Assembly (NCBI GenBank): GCA_038241115.1
Contig: JBBRGA010000015.1
Span: 1-38,225 of the forward strand
DNA: 38,225 nucleotides
Direction of reading: 5' to 3'
Source of the DNA: JANYJJ01 sp038241115
GTDB taxonomy: Bacteria > Pseudomonadota > Gammaproteobacteria > Burkholderiales > Burkholderiaceae_C
The translations under genes and the position numbers were made by a program. The notes under the pieces were generated by a model. The model did not search any database. It was not told the DNA's origin and saw nothing but the letters and a program-made list of their open reading frames with translations. Of this stretch, positions 1-8,472 are shown piece by piece. How positions within the stretch are numbered: the stretch's first letter is position 1; each line of letters opens with the position of its first letter.

Positions 1-989
1 ACCAGCAGCGCACCCAGCGCTGCGAACAGGCCGCTGATTTCGGTTTCTTTTTTCTCCACCACCAGCCGCGTGCTCAGGCTTTGGTAGACCTTCTTCAGGT
101 CGTCGGCAGTGCCAGCGTAAAAGTATTCGGCTCGTGTCATGTTGCTGATGTTTTTGAGCGTTTCTTCGTCCAGCCGGACACGCATGCTCCAGCCTTCGAA
201 GCCAATGGTTTCACCGTCTTTGGTGCCGATGCCCACCGAGTAAACCTTCACGCCTCGGTCGGCGGCCATCTTGGCGGCTTCCATCGGGTCGGGGCCGGTG
301 GTGCGCTGTCCGTCGGTGAGCAAAATGATGGCGCCTGAGCTGTAGCTGCCGGGCGGCACGGGAGCTACATCTGCTTTGGCTTTGTCCGCCTTGCCCAGCT
401 TTTCGCCGGGCATGGCGCGAGCACCGGTAATTTGGGACAAATCTATGCCCGCATCGGGGAACAAGGTGGCCAGCGACAACACCATGCCGCTGCCGATGGC
501 GGTGCCGCGCTGCAGTTGAAAGCGGTCTATCGCAGCCACCACGTCCTCGCGGCTTTGGGTGGGCGGCTGGACTATGGCGGCTGTGCCCGCAAAAGACACC
601 ACGCCCACACGCACGTTGCGCGGCAGCTCTTTGATGAAGGCTTTGGCGGCTTCCTGTGCCGCCACCAAGCGGGTAGGCAACACATCGGTGGCCCGCATGC
701 TGCCCGACACGTCCATCGCCAAAATAATGGTTTCTTGTTGGCTGGGCAATTTGATGACGGCGGTGGGCCGCGCGGCGGCCAACAACAGCACGGTGATGGC
801 AGCCAACAACAAGGCAGGCGGCACGTGCCGACGCCAACCCGGGCCTTTGCCCATGGCCTGTTTGACCAAGGCGACGCTGGCAAAGCGCAGCGTCACTTTC
901 TTGCGGCGGCGCAGCAGCCACAAGTACAGCAGCACCAGCAAGGGCACTGCCAGCAGCAACCACAACAAATCAGGCCAGAGGAAATTCAT
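1..989 (-). CDS. BatA-like VWA-domain membrane protein (3' end outside window)
   Basis: A von Willebrand factor A protein of the kind found with MoxR ATPases and DUF58 proteins, probably membrane-anchored with the VWA domain in the periplasm. The N-terminus is hydrophobic (starts MNFLWPDLLWLLL) and is followed by an arginine/lysine-rich turn and a second hydrophobic stretch near residues 55-70. The metal-ion-dependent adhesion site is intact: DVSGS near residues 93-97, and a later TDGQRT matching the second conserved loop. The reading frame stays open to the left edge, so the C-terminus is missing. A second ATG lies one codon upstream (992); the start used here matches the family pattern better. 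It follows the DUF58 gene after about 50 bases, so it is probably the last or next-to-last gene of the operon. Family assignment is firm; the substrate is unknown. Confidence 0.87.
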   Translation of the reverse strand, partial: MNFLWPDLLWLLLAVPLLVLLYLWLLRRRKKVTLRFASVALVKQAMGKGPGWRRHVPPALLLAAITVLLLAAARPTAVIKLPSQQETIILAMDVSGSMRATDVLPTRLVAAQEAAKAFIKELPRNVRVGVVSFAGTAAIVQPPTQSREDVVAAIDRFQLQRGTAIGSGMVLSLATLFPDAGIDLSQITGARAMPGEKLGKADKAKADVAPVPPGSYSSGAIILLTDGQRTTGPDPMEAAKMAADRGVKVYSVGIGTKDGETIGFEGWSMRVRLDEETLKNISNMTRAEYFYAGTADDLKKVYQSLSTRLVVEKKETEISGLFAALGALL

Positions 990-1040
990 CATGGGGAACT
1001 TGCAAGGTGATCAGTGGGTGTTTAAGAGACAGCGCGGCGT

Positions 1041-2123
1041 TCATGCCGCCGTCGCGGGTGACGGCCTGAGCGTTTGTGAAGAACTGGCAGACGACAAATC
1101 TGCGGACAAATCGGCAGACAAATGCGCAGAAGCCGTGGCCGCACCTGACATTCGGCTGCGCGCGCGGCGCATGTCGGTGAAGCGCATCAGCGTGTTCACC
1201 AGGTCGTCGTCGGTGCACAGCTCCAGCGTGTCCACGCCGGCGCGGGTCAGTTCGTTGCGCAAGGTGGCCTCATGGTCTTCGGCCAAAGCTTTGAAGCGTT
1301 CGCGAAAGCCCTCGTCTGCGGTGTCTACCAATACTTGCTCGCCGGTCTCGGCGTCTTGCATGGTCATCCAACCGACATCAGGCATGTCCATTTCAGAAGG
1401 GTCAAACAGTCGCACGGCCAGCACTTCGTGTTTTTGCGACAGCCGCGCCATCGCGTCCGACCAACCCGGCGTGCTGATGAAGTCAGACACCACAAACACC
1501 ATGGAGCGGCGCGGAATGATCTGCTGCGCGGCGTTCAAGAGGCCGGCGAGTTGGGTGCCAGAAAAAGTGGAAGTGGATGCGGATGTGCGCGTGGGTGTGA
1601 GCGTGGGTGTGGGTGTGGGTGCGGGCGCCTTGAAATCTTGCATCCGCTTGAGCAGGTTCAACACGTGGCCGCGGCCGCCGCGCGCAGGCAAGACAGCCTC
1701 TACGGTGTTGCCGTAAAACAGCGCACCGACGCGGTTGCCGTGGCGCGTGAGCAAGCGTGCCAGCACCGCCACAAAGTCGGTGGACACGGCGCGTTTGCTG
1801 CGCTGCAGCGATCCAAAGTCGACGCTGCCGCTGAGGTCCAGCAAAAACCAGGCGGTGAGTTCGCGGTCTTCGGTGAATTGCCGCACATGGGGATGATTCA
1901 AGCGCGCGGTGACGTTCCAGTCGATGTGGCGCACGTCGTCCGAGTGCTGGTATTCGCGCAGGTCGGCCAGGTCCAGACCCGCGCCGCGCATCAGCGTGCG
2001 GTAGTCCCCTTGCAGCAAACCGTCCAGGCGACGCAGCACCGTCCACTCCAAGCGGCGCAACAGGGCGTCTGCCTTGCCGATGTGGACGTTGACACCCACG
2101 TCGATGTCTGCGCTTTCAGCCAT
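1041..2123 (-). CDS. DUF58 domain-containing protein
   Basis: About 360 residues. DUF58 proteins accompany MoxR ATPases and VWA proteins; their biochemical role is not settled, and a chaperone or assembly role is usually proposed. The DUF58 core is visible as LREYQHSDDVRHIDWNVTAR, followed by a VWA-like fold with LLDLSGSVDFGS. A proline/threonine-rich stretch (PTPTPTLTPTRT) encoded by a GT-rich tandem repeat splits the VWA-like part. The C-terminal tail carries LSADLSADLSS, encoded by three 12-base repeats. I chose the ATG whose first eight bases (ATGGCTGA) overlap the moxR stop, with GAGAG upstream; an in-frame ATG 57 bases earlier lies inside moxR and is less likely. Confidence 0.9.
   Translation of the reverse strand: MAESADIDVGVNVHIGKADALLRRLEWTVLRRLDGLLQGDYRTLMRGAGLDLADLREYQHSDDVRHIDWNVTARLNHPHVRQFTEDRELTAWFLLDLSGSVDFGSLQRSKRAVSTDFVAVLARLLTRHGNRVGALFYGNTVEAVLPARGGRGHVLNLLKRMQDFKAPAPTPTPTLTPTRTSASTSTFSGTQLAGLLNAAQQIIPRRSMVFVVSDFISTPGWSDAMARLSQKHEVLAVRLFDPSEMDMPDVGWMTMQDAETGEQVLVDTADEGFRERFKALAEDHEATLRNELTRAGVDTLELCTDDDLVNTLMRFTDMRRARSRMSGAATASAHLSADLSADLSSASSSQTLRPSPATAA
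1093..1128. repeat. 12-base tandem repeat in the DUF58 tail
   Basis: Three consecutive 12-base units beginning GACAAATC/G. They encode a repeated SADL-type tail on the minus strand and keep the reading frame. Confidence 0.8.
1590..1626. repeat. GT-rich short tandem repeat in the DUF58 gene
   Basis: A run of GTGGGT/GTGGGC-type hexamers on the plus strand. On the coding strand it yields alternating Pro-Thr, inserted in the middle of the DUF58 protein. Confidence 0.75.
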
Positions 2124-3123
2124 TCGCGCGACTCTCGGCGTTGTGCGCCATGGGTTTGTCGGGTTGCTGTACTTTCCCAACGATGCGTTGGATCAGTGCA
2201 TCCGCCGTCAAGCCGTCGGCCAAGGCCTCGTAGCTCAACACCAAGCGGTGGCGCAACACGTCCGGCACCAAATCGACCACGTCTTCGGGCAACACGTAAG
2301 TGCGCCCGCGCAGCATGGCCATGGCGCGGCTGGCTTCTATCAAACCGATGGTGGCGCGCGGGCTGGCACCAAAGCTCAGGTACTTGGCCAAATCGGGCAG
2401 ACCGTGCCGTGCGGGTTCGCGCGTGGTGGCCACCAGCTTCACGGCGTATTGAATCAACGACGGGTCGACGTAGATCTGGCGGCACTCGCGCTGCAACTGC
2501 GCCAGCTGCTCGGTGCTGGCCACCGCGCTCACGCTGGTGGGCTCGCCGGTCACGCGTTCGACGATCACAAACTCTTGTTCTTCTGTGGGGTAGCCCACCA
2601 GCACCTTCATCATGAAGCGGTCGACCTGCGCTTCGGGCAGCGCGTAAGTGCCTTCGGTCTCGATCGGGTTTTGCGTGGCCATCACCAAAAAAGGCGACGG
2701 TACTTTGTGCGTTTCACCAGCAATCGTCACTTGGCGTTCTTGCATCACTTCCAGCAACGCGCTTTGCACTTTGGCCGGTGCGCGGTTGATCTCGTCGGCC
2801 AGCAACAGGTTGGCAAAGACCGGTCCCAGCGCGGTACTGAATTCACCGGTGCGCTGATTCCAGATGCGCGTGCCGATCAAATCGGCGGGCACCAGATCGG
2901 GCGTGAATTGAATGCGCTTGAAGCTGCCGCGCAGCGTGGTGGCCAGCGTTTTGATGGTGATGGTTTTGGCCAGGCCCGGCACGCCTTCCACCAGCAGATG
3001 GCCCTGTGCCAACAGCGCCACCATGACGCGCTCGAGGAACTGGTCTTGCCCCACGACAACGCGCTTGACCTCGTAGAGGATGCGTTCCATCAGGGTGGCT
3101 GTCTGGGTGTCGTTTGAGTTCAT
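2116..3123 (-). CDS. MoxR-family AAA+ ATPase
   Basis: A cytoplasmic AAA+ ATPase of 335 residues, the normal length for MoxR. Family members act as chaperone-like ATPases that mature or activate partner proteins, usually with VWA-domain partners encoded next door. Walker A is GVPGLAKT (near residues 45-52). Walker B is LLADEINRAP, followed by the family signature ALLEVMQERQVT. The sensor region ATQNPIETEGTYALPEAQ is intact. The start lies 21 bases after the end of the serine protease gene and the stop overlaps the DUF58 start, so translational coupling along protease-moxR-DUF58-VWA is likely. The client of this system is unknown. Confidence 0.95.
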   Translation of the reverse strand: MNSNDTQTATLMERILYEVKRVVVGQDQFLERVMVALLAQGHLLVEGVPGLAKTITIKTLATTLRGSFKRIQFTPDLVPADLIGTRIWNQRTGEFSTALGPVFANLLLADEINRAPAKVQSALLEVMQERQVTIAGETHKVPSPFLVMATQNPIETEGTYALPEAQVDRFMMKVLVGYPTEEQEFVIVERVTGEPTSVSAVASTEQLAQLQRECRQIYVDPSLIQYAVKLVATTREPARHGLPDLAKYLSFGASPRATIGLIEASRAMAMLRGRTYVLPEDVVDLVPDVLRHRLVLSYEALADGLTADALIQRIVGKVQQPDKPMAHNAESRANG

Positions 3124-3144
3124 GCTGAATTTGAGTGAAGTTTT

Positions 3145-4101
3145 TTAAAACGGTGGCATGCCGGCTGCCGACGCTGCGTTTTCTATGGGCACTGCAAATG
3201 CAATGCCGATGAAAGTTCCGGCGTCGCCGGGGTTCAAGATGGCGGTCACGATGCCCACCACCGCGCCGTCCATGGTGACTAAAGGGCCGCCCGAATTTCC
3301 CGGGTTGGCGGCCGCGTCAAACTGTATGAGGTTGGTGATGCGCTGGCCGCCTTCGGGCGAGCGGAACTGCCGCTTCAAGCCCGACACCACGCCGCCCGAT
3401 GCCGACGGGCCGATGCCAAACGGAAAGCCCACCGCCATCACTTGATCGCCGGCCCGCAACTCGGTGCTGCTGCGCATGGTGGCTGCCTCCAGGTCATCGG
3501 GAATGCTTTTGGCGCGCAACACCGCCAGGTCGTTTTCAGGTTGGGCGTTGATGAGCACGGCGTCAGATTCATGGCCGTTGGCGAAAATCACGCGGATGCG
3601 CTTGGCGCCGGTGACCACATGCAGGTTCGTCAAGATGGTGCCGTTGTCGATGATGACGACGCCGCTGCCGGTCGAGCGGCGGTGGTTGTTGGGGTCGATT
3701 TCCGTGGCGTCCTGTGGTTCAGCAGCGCCTTTCTCATCGTCCAAACCCACCACCCGAACCACCGACCCCGCCACCGCCTCGTAGGCCCGCGCGTACGGCG
3801 AGGGAATGACTTCATTCTCCAGAGTGGTCCGCACCGCCTCGTCGATGTCGTCCTGCGTTAGTTCGGTGCGAGGCCCGGCGATGCCTTGTTGCAGCAACAT
3901 GCCCGCCGCCACCAGCAACGCCCCGCCCAGTGCCCAGACAGGGCCGGTGTGTCGCCCGGCGTAGGCTTTCAGTCGAGACCAGCGTGTTGATGCAGCCACA
4001 GTCGCCACGGGCTCGACTTCGGCTGAAGTGCCGGCCTGAGTTGCCTGCGAGATGCCTCGCGGTGAGGGGCGTGAGCTGCTGTAGAGCGGAGCTTTTTTCA
4101 T
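3145..4101 (-). CDS. Membrane-anchored trypsin-like (S1C) serine protease without PDZ domain
   Basis: About 318 residues. A basic N-terminal segment is followed by one hydrophobic helix (WALGGALLVAAGMLL, near residues 47-62), suggesting a cytoplasmic N-terminus and a periplasmic protease domain. The HtrA/DegP-type triad is complete: His in TNLHVV, Asp in ENDLAVLRA and Ser in NPGNSGGPL. The protein ends about 60 residues after the serine, so the PDZ domains of DegP/DegS are absent. The ATG chosen starts a basic stretch (MKKAPLYSS) just before the helix; an in-frame ATG 141 bases upstream would add an unconvincing leader. It sits 21 bases upstream of moxR on the same strand, which suggests co-transcription. 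Confidence 0.85.
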   Translation of the reverse strand: MKKAPLYSSSRPSPRGISQATQAGTSAEVEPVATVAASTRWSRLKAYAGRHTGPVWALGGALLVAAGMLLQQGIAGPRTELTQDDIDEAVRTTLENEVIPSPYARAYEAVAGSVVRVVGLDDEKGAAEPQDATEIDPNNHRRSTGSGVVIIDNGTILTNLHVVTGAKRIRVIFANGHESDAVLINAQPENDLAVLRAKSIPDDLEAATMRSSTELRAGDQVMAVGFPFGIGPSASGGVVSGLKRQFRSPEGGQRITNLIQFDAAANPGNSGGPLVTMDGAVVGIVTAILNPGDAGTFIGIAFAVPIENAASAAGMPPF

Positions 4102-4305
4102 GGCTGCACCGGTGGCGGCCGTCAACGTGAGCGGCAAGGAAATAGACACTAACACGCAGCCGTCAAATTTGCTTGTGAAGGCTGTGTGACGCTGCGGTTC
4201 AATGATTAAAAAACAAAGACTCTGCTTCGTTCGCTCACTCAAAACGGGAGGAAAGCGCGCGCGGTGTCGCTTCGCGTGTCATGCCAAGCAAGGCATGATC
4301 CGGCC

Positions 4306-5130
4306 ATGTTTTGGACCGACACGCACTGTCATCTCGACGCCAGCGAATTTGCAGCTGACCGGGGTGCCGTGGTGGCCCGCGCCCGAGCTGCCGACGTGGT
4401 GCAGGTGGTGTTGCCAGCCGTCGAAATATCCAATTTCGACAGCGTTCGCAGCCTGGCCCATGAGCACGGCTTTGTGTATGCACTTGGCATCCACCCGCTG
4501 TGTGTTGCGCGCGCCGCCGAAACCGACCTGGGGCATCTGCACCACCAACTCACTGCCCACCGGCAAGACCCGCGCTTGGTCGCGGTGGGCGAAATTGGCC
4601 TTGACCACTTTGTGCCGGGCCTGGACCGTGCGCATCAGGAAAGCTTCTACGCCGCACAACTCAAACTCGCCCGCGAATTTGATCTTCCCGTCATCTTGCA
4701 TGTGCGCCGCTCGGCAGACACCTTGCTGAAGCACCTGCGAATCACCAAGGTACGAGGCGGCATTGCGCACGCCTTCAACGGCAGCGAACAGCAGGCGTTG
4801 GCGTTCGTCAATTTGGGTTTCAAGTTGGGCTTTGGTGGCACCTTGACCTTCGACCGCGCGCTGCAAATTCGACGTTTGGCGCAAACCCTGCCCATGAGCG
4901 CCATCGTCATCGAGACGGACGCGCCCGATATTCCTCCGGCCTGGCTCTACCAAACCGTTGAACAGCGCGCGCTCACTGAAACATCACCTGGTCAGGCCCG
5001 CAACGAGCCCGCCGAAGTGCCGCGAATTGCCGCCGTGCTGGCGCAGCTTCGCGGTATGACTTTGCAAGACGTAGCCGACGCCACCAACGCCAACGCGCGG
5101 CAGGCTTTGCCCGCGCTCGCACCGCTGTGA
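4306..5130 (+). CDS. TatD-family metal-dependent hydrolase (DNase)
   Basis: About 274 residues, typical for TatD/YcfH proteins. These are TIM-barrel metallohydrolases with 3'-5' exonuclease or DNase activity linked to DNA repair and DNA turnover. Metal-binding motifs are present in order: THCHLD at the extreme N-terminus, EIGLDH near residue 100, LHVRRS near 140, HAFNGS near 160 and ETDAPDIPP near 205. The chosen ATG places MFWTDTHCHLD at the N-terminus as in family members; an upstream in-frame start would add 14 residues. The stop overlaps the next gene by four bases (GTGA), so the two are probably co-translated. Confidence 0.93.
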   Translation: MFWTDTHCHLDASEFAADRGAVVARARAADVVQVVLPAVEISNFDSVRSLAHEHGFVYALGIHPLCVARAAETDLGHLHHQLTAHRQDPRLVAVGEIGLDHFVPGLDRAHQESFYAAQLKLAREFDLPVILHVRRSADTLLKHLRITKVRGGIAHAFNGSEQQALAFVNLGFKLGFGGTLTFDRALQIRRLAQTLPMSAIVIETDAPDIPPAWLYQTVEQRALTETSPGQARNEPAEVPRIAAVLAQLRGMTLQDVADATNANARQALPALAPL

Positions 5131-5642
5131 GCAGCGCCAACGAGGCTCTCACCGGCTTGCCTGCCGTTATCGATCAGCGCACCCGCTTGGTCGTTTTGGG
5201 CAGCTTCCCGGGCATCGCCTCGTTGCAAGCCGCGCAGTATTACGGTCATCCCCGCAACCACTTTTGGCCGATCTTGTCGGCGCTTCTGCGCGTTGATTTG
5301 ACGGGGATGAGCTACCCGCAGCGCTTGCCCATCATGCTCGACCATGGCGTGGGTTTGTGGGACGTTTATGCGAGCTGCATTCGTGCGGGCAGCCTTGACA
5401 GTGCCATCCGCGAACCGGTCTTGAACGACCTTGCCAGCCTGAAGCTGCGCGCGCCCGGCCTGTTGGCTATTGCGCACAACGGCGGCGAATCGGCACGCTC
5501 CAAACGGCACACGCTGGCGCTCGGAGTGACAGCGCACCAGCTGCCGTCCACCAGCCCCGCCAATGCGAGCTGGAGCTTCGAGCGCAAGCTGGCGGCGTGG
5601 CGGCTTGTTTTCGACGCGCACGGCTTGTCAAGCTCGCGATAA
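5127..5642 (+). CDS. DNA-deoxyinosine glycosylase (uracil-DNA glycosylase superfamily)
   Basis: A 171-residue protein of the uracil-DNA glycosylase fold, in the branch annotated as DNA-deoxyinosine glycosylase, which excises deaminated adenine from DNA. Visible signatures are LGSFPGIASLQAAQYYGHP followed by RNHFWPIL, then GVGLWDVYASC and a C-terminal LPSTSPAN matching the superfamily's second active-site loop. The start is GTG and overlaps the tatD-like stop (GTGA), indicating translational coupling. Excision of inosine leaves an abasic site; the abasic-site-binding SRAP gene lies 3 kb downstream. The fold assignment is strong, the exact substrate less so. Confidence 0.88.
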   Translation: MSSANEALTGLPAVIDQRTRLVVLGSFPGIASLQAAQYYGHPRNHFWPILSALLRVDLTGMSYPQRLPIMLDHGVGLWDVYASCIRAGSLDSAIREPVLNDLASLKLRAPGLLAIAHNGGESARSKRHTLALGVTAHQLPSTSPANASWSFERKLAAWRLVFDAHGLSSSR

Positions 5643-5658
5643 TTTGCCGACCACGTTG

Positions 5659-5706
5659 CCAATGCCAATGCCAATGCCAATGCCTGTGCCTGTGCCTGTG
5701 CCTGTG
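5659..5706. repeat. Hexamer tandem repeat overlapping a start codon
   Basis: Four CCAATG units followed by four CCTGTG units, beginning 16 bases after the glycosylase stop. Every CCAATG unit supplies an in-frame ATG, and the block is translated as (Met-Pro)4(Val-Pro)4 at the start of the next gene. Confidence 0.9.
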
Positions 5707-6573
5707 CCAACACCCATGCCAACGTCCAACCCCAAAACCAAATCGACACCCAAATCGAAACCCAAACCGGTGACCAAGACTTACCCCAATCTGGTGGAGG
5801 CCACCGTCTCTGAAGCCGACGCTGTTCGCTACTTGCACCTGGGCACGCCGTGGGTGCAAGGCGCCATGCGCATCCGCAAGCCGCTGGGTCTGGAGCTGGA
5901 GTACATCCAGCGGATGATGGTGTGGATGCTGTTGCGCCCTGAAGCGCATTGGCGAACCGGCCACGCGGTTCAGTTGGGCTTGGGCGCTGCGGCCATCACC
6001 CGCTTCACGTTGGGGGCCATGCACATGCGCACCACGGCGGTCGAACTGAACCCCAGCGTGGTTTTAATTTGCCGCTGGTGCTTCAAACTGCCTGATGACT
6101 CGGCGCGTTTGAAGGTGCTCGAGATGGACGCTGAAGATTACGCAGCCCAGCCAGAAAACGCCAACACGGTGGACGCCCTGTGCGTTGACTTGTACGACCA
6201 AGACGCTGCCAGTCCGATGCTCGACAGCGAAGCTTTCTACCGCGATTGTTTTGCGTTGTTGCGCGACGGCGGCGTGATGACCGTCAACTTGTTCGGCCGC
6301 GATGCCAGCTTCGAGCGCAGCGCCAAGCGGGTGGCCAAAGCGTTCGGCCAAACATCCGCCTCGGCCAACGTTTTCAGCATGCAGCCCACCAAAGAAGGCA
6401 ACACCGTGCTGGTGGCCATGAAGGGCATGGGCTTGCCGGAGCATGACGTTCTCGTCGCCAGGGCCGAAAACATCAAGGCCATGTACAAGTTGCCCGCGCC
6501 AAAATGGGTGAAGATGATTCGTCCGTTTCCCCCTGCGGTTTCTTCAACCAGCGCGAGCAGCGTCAAAGCATGA
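5662..6573 (+). CDS. Spermidine-synthase-like methyltransferase-fold protein
   Basis: About 303 residues. The core resembles the spermidine synthase/SAM-methyltransferase Rossmann fold: VQLGLGAAAITRFTLG matches the nucleotide-binding glycine loop, TAVELNPSVV the acidic second strand and DALCVDLYDQDAAS the strand-4 region. It is probably not a true polyamine synthase, because the canonical synthase signatures are incomplete; such proteins are common in Burkholderiales with unknown substrate. The N-terminus is a Met-Pro/Val-Pro repeat followed by a Lys/Pro/Thr-rich linker. The first repeat ATG is used, but any of five ATGs up to 5716 could initiate. The stop overlaps the gspE-like start by four bases (ATGA). 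Confidence 0.8.
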   Translation: MPMPMPMPVPVPVPVPTPMPTSNPKTKSTPKSKPKPVTKTYPNLVEATVSEADAVRYLHLGTPWVQGAMRIRKPLGLELEYIQRMMVWMLLRPEAHWRTGHAVQLGLGAAAITRFTLGAMHMRTTAVELNPSVVLICRWCFKLPDDSARLKVLEMDAEDYAAQPENANTVDALCVDLYDQDAASPMLDSEAFYRDCFALLRDGGVMTVNLFGRDASFERSAKRVAKAFGQTSASANVFSMQPTKEGNTVLVAMKGMGLPEHDVLVARAENIKAMYKLPAPKWVKMIRPFPPAVSSTSASSVKA

Positions 6574-8456
6574 AATCCAACGATCTTCCGGTCAAGAAAT
6601 TGCCTTTGGCCGCTCAAGCAGCGGCCTTTCAAGCACCGGCCGCTCGAGCACCGGCCGCTCAAGCTTCACCTTCGGCGTCCTCAACGGCGCCGCCACCTCC
6701 GGCAGCGCCCAAGGGTCGGCTGGAATGGCGCTGGTTGTTGACGGCGCTGCATGCCGATCACGTCATCAGCAAAGATGACCACGATCGCACGGCGCAGCGC
6801 TTCGGCGGGGCCGACAGCTCGCAACATCCGCTGGTGCGTTTGGCCAGCGCCGGCCTTGCGCGCAAAGGCAGCACCAAGTTGCTCGACGTTGAAGCACTCA
6901 CCGAGTGGCTGGCCACGCGCTGCGGTCTGGGTTACTTGCGCATCGACCCGCTGCGTGCCGACGTGGGCCGGGTGGCCGATGTCATGTCCATCACTTACGC
7001 CGAACGCCGCCGTGTGCTGCCTTTGCAATTCGGCCTGCATGAAGTGACCATCGCCACCTGCGAGCCGTTTGACGTGTCGTGGATGCCCGAGATCGCGGCA
7101 CACACACGCCGCGGCGTGAAGCTGGTTTTGGTCAGCCCGCTGGAACTTGTCAAGTACACGACCGAGTTCTACATGCTGTCCACGTCGGTGCGCGCAGCGG
7201 TGAAAACCGGTGAGGCCGCGGCTGCCGTCAATTTTGAGCAATTGGTGGAGCTGGGCCGCAGCAACAAGCAACTCGATGCCAACGACCAGGGCGTGGTGCA
7301 GGTGGTGGATTGGTTGTGGCAATACGCCTTCGACCAGCGCGCCTCGGACATCCATCTGGAGCCACGCCGCGAGCGCAGCGCCATTCGTTTTCGGATTGAC
7401 GGCGTGATGCACACCGTCTACCAAATGCCGCCCGGCGTGATGAGCGCCATGATTGCGCGCATCAAGTTGCTGGGCCGCATGGACGTGATTGAAAAACGCC
7501 GCCCGCTGGACGGCCGCATCAAAACCCGCAATCCCGAAGGCGACGAAGTGGAGATGCGCCTGTCGACGCTGCCCACTGCCTTCGGCGAAAAAATGGTGAT
7601 GCGAATTTTTGACCCCGACACCAGCGTCAAGGCGCTCGATGCTCTGGGTTTTGGCAGCCACGACGTGAAGCGCTGGGAAGCCTTGGTGGCGCGCCCCAAC
7701 GGCATCATCTTGGTCACGGGTCCCACAGGTTCGGGCAAAACCAGCACGCTGTACTCCACGCTGCGCCGCCTTGCCACCGACGAAGTCAATGTTTGCACCA
7801 TCGAAGACCCGATAGAGATGATTCAGCCCGCGTTCAACCAAACGCAGGTGCAGCACAGTTTGGACTTGGGCTTTGCAGAAGGCGTGCGCGCGCTGATGCG
7901 ACAGGACCCCGACATCATCATGGTCGGTGAAATTCGCGACCTCGACACCGCCGAGATGGCCATCCAGGCAGCGCTGACGGGCCATTTGGTGTTCAGCACC
8001 CTGCACACCAACGACGCCGCCTCGGCCATCACACGTTTGGTTGATTTGGGCGTGGCGCCTTACCTCATCAGCGCCACTGTGATCGGCGTGCTGGCGCAGC
8101 GTTTGGTGCGCACCTTGTGCCCGGCCTGCAAGCAGCTCGACCCTGACACCACCGCTGAAAGCCTGGCCGAATTCGTCAAGCCGTGGCGCCTGAACGGCAC
8201 GGTGCGGGCCTACAAACCGGTGGGCTGCCTGGAGTGCCGCATGACGGGTTTCCGCGGACGCACGGGCCTGTATGAATTGCTCAGCGTCACCGACGCGGCG
8301 CGGGCGTGTTTGCAACCGCTGCCCGATGCACAAAAGCTGCGTCAGCAAGCGCTGAAAGACGGCATGCGGCCGCTGCGTTTGGCGGGCTGCACAAAAGTGG
8401 CCGAGGGGCAGACCACGTTGCAAGAGGTGATGGGCGCCACGCCAGCTTGGGAGTGA
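6570..8456 (+). CDS. GspE/PulE-family type II secretion/type IV pilus ATPase
   Basis: About 628 residues. This family forms hexameric cytoplasmic ATPases that power type II secretion or type IV pilus assembly. After an Ala/Pro-rich repetitive linker (residues ~13-50) comes an N-terminal GspE domain, then the ATPase core: Asp box around DWLWQYAFDQRASDIHLEP, Walker A GPTGSGKT near residue 390, Walker B region DPDIIMVGEIRD and His box TGHLVFSTLHTNDA. The tetracysteine zinc site is intact (CPACKQ, later CLECRMTGFRGRTG). The start is set by the ATGA overlap with the preceding gene. No inner-membrane platform (GspF/PilC), pilin or secretin gene is adjacent, so its partners lie elsewhere. Confidence 0.92.
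   Translation: MKSNDLPVKKLPLAAQAAAFQAPAARAPAAQASPSASSTAPPPPAAPKGRLEWRWLLTALHADHVISKDDHDRTAQRFGGADSSQHPLVRLASAGLARKGSTKLLDVEALTEWLATRCGLGYLRIDPLRADVGRVADVMSITYAERRRVLPLQFGLHEVTIATCEPFDVSWMPEIAAHTRRGVKLVLVSPLELVKYTTEFYMLSTSVRAAVKTGEAAAAVNFEQLVELGRSNKQLDANDQGVVQVVDWLWQYAFDQRASDIHLEPRRERSAIRFRIDGVMHTVYQMPPGVMSAMIARIKLLGRMDVIEKRRPLDGRIKTRNPEGDEVEMRLSTLPTAFGEKMVMRIFDPDTSVKALDALGFGSHDVKRWEALVARPNGIILVTGPTGSGKTSTLYSTLRRLATDEVNVCTIEDPIEMIQPAFNQTQVQHSLDLGFAEGVRALMRQDPDIIMVGEIRDLDTAEMAIQAALTGHLVFSTLHTNDAASAITRLVDLGVAPYLISATVIGVLAQRLVRTLCPACKQLDPDTTAESLAEFVKPWRLNGTVRAYKPVGCLECRMTGFRGRTGLYELLSVTDAARACLQPLPDAQKLRQQALKDGMRPLRLAGCTKVAEGQTTLQEVMGATPAWE
6609..6665. repeat. GC-rich repeat encoding the Ala/Pro linker of the GspE-like ATPase
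   Basis: Degenerate 15- to 17-base units containing GGCCGCTC and AAGCA or GAGCA, translated as repeated A-Q-A/A-R-A-P segments. Confidence 0.65.
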
Positions 8457-8472
8457 GTCGAAGTCAGGCGGT

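Noticed and set aside
5662..6573. Calling the gene speE
   Set aside because: Only the Rossmann-type core is shared; the canonical polyamine-binding signatures are not clear.
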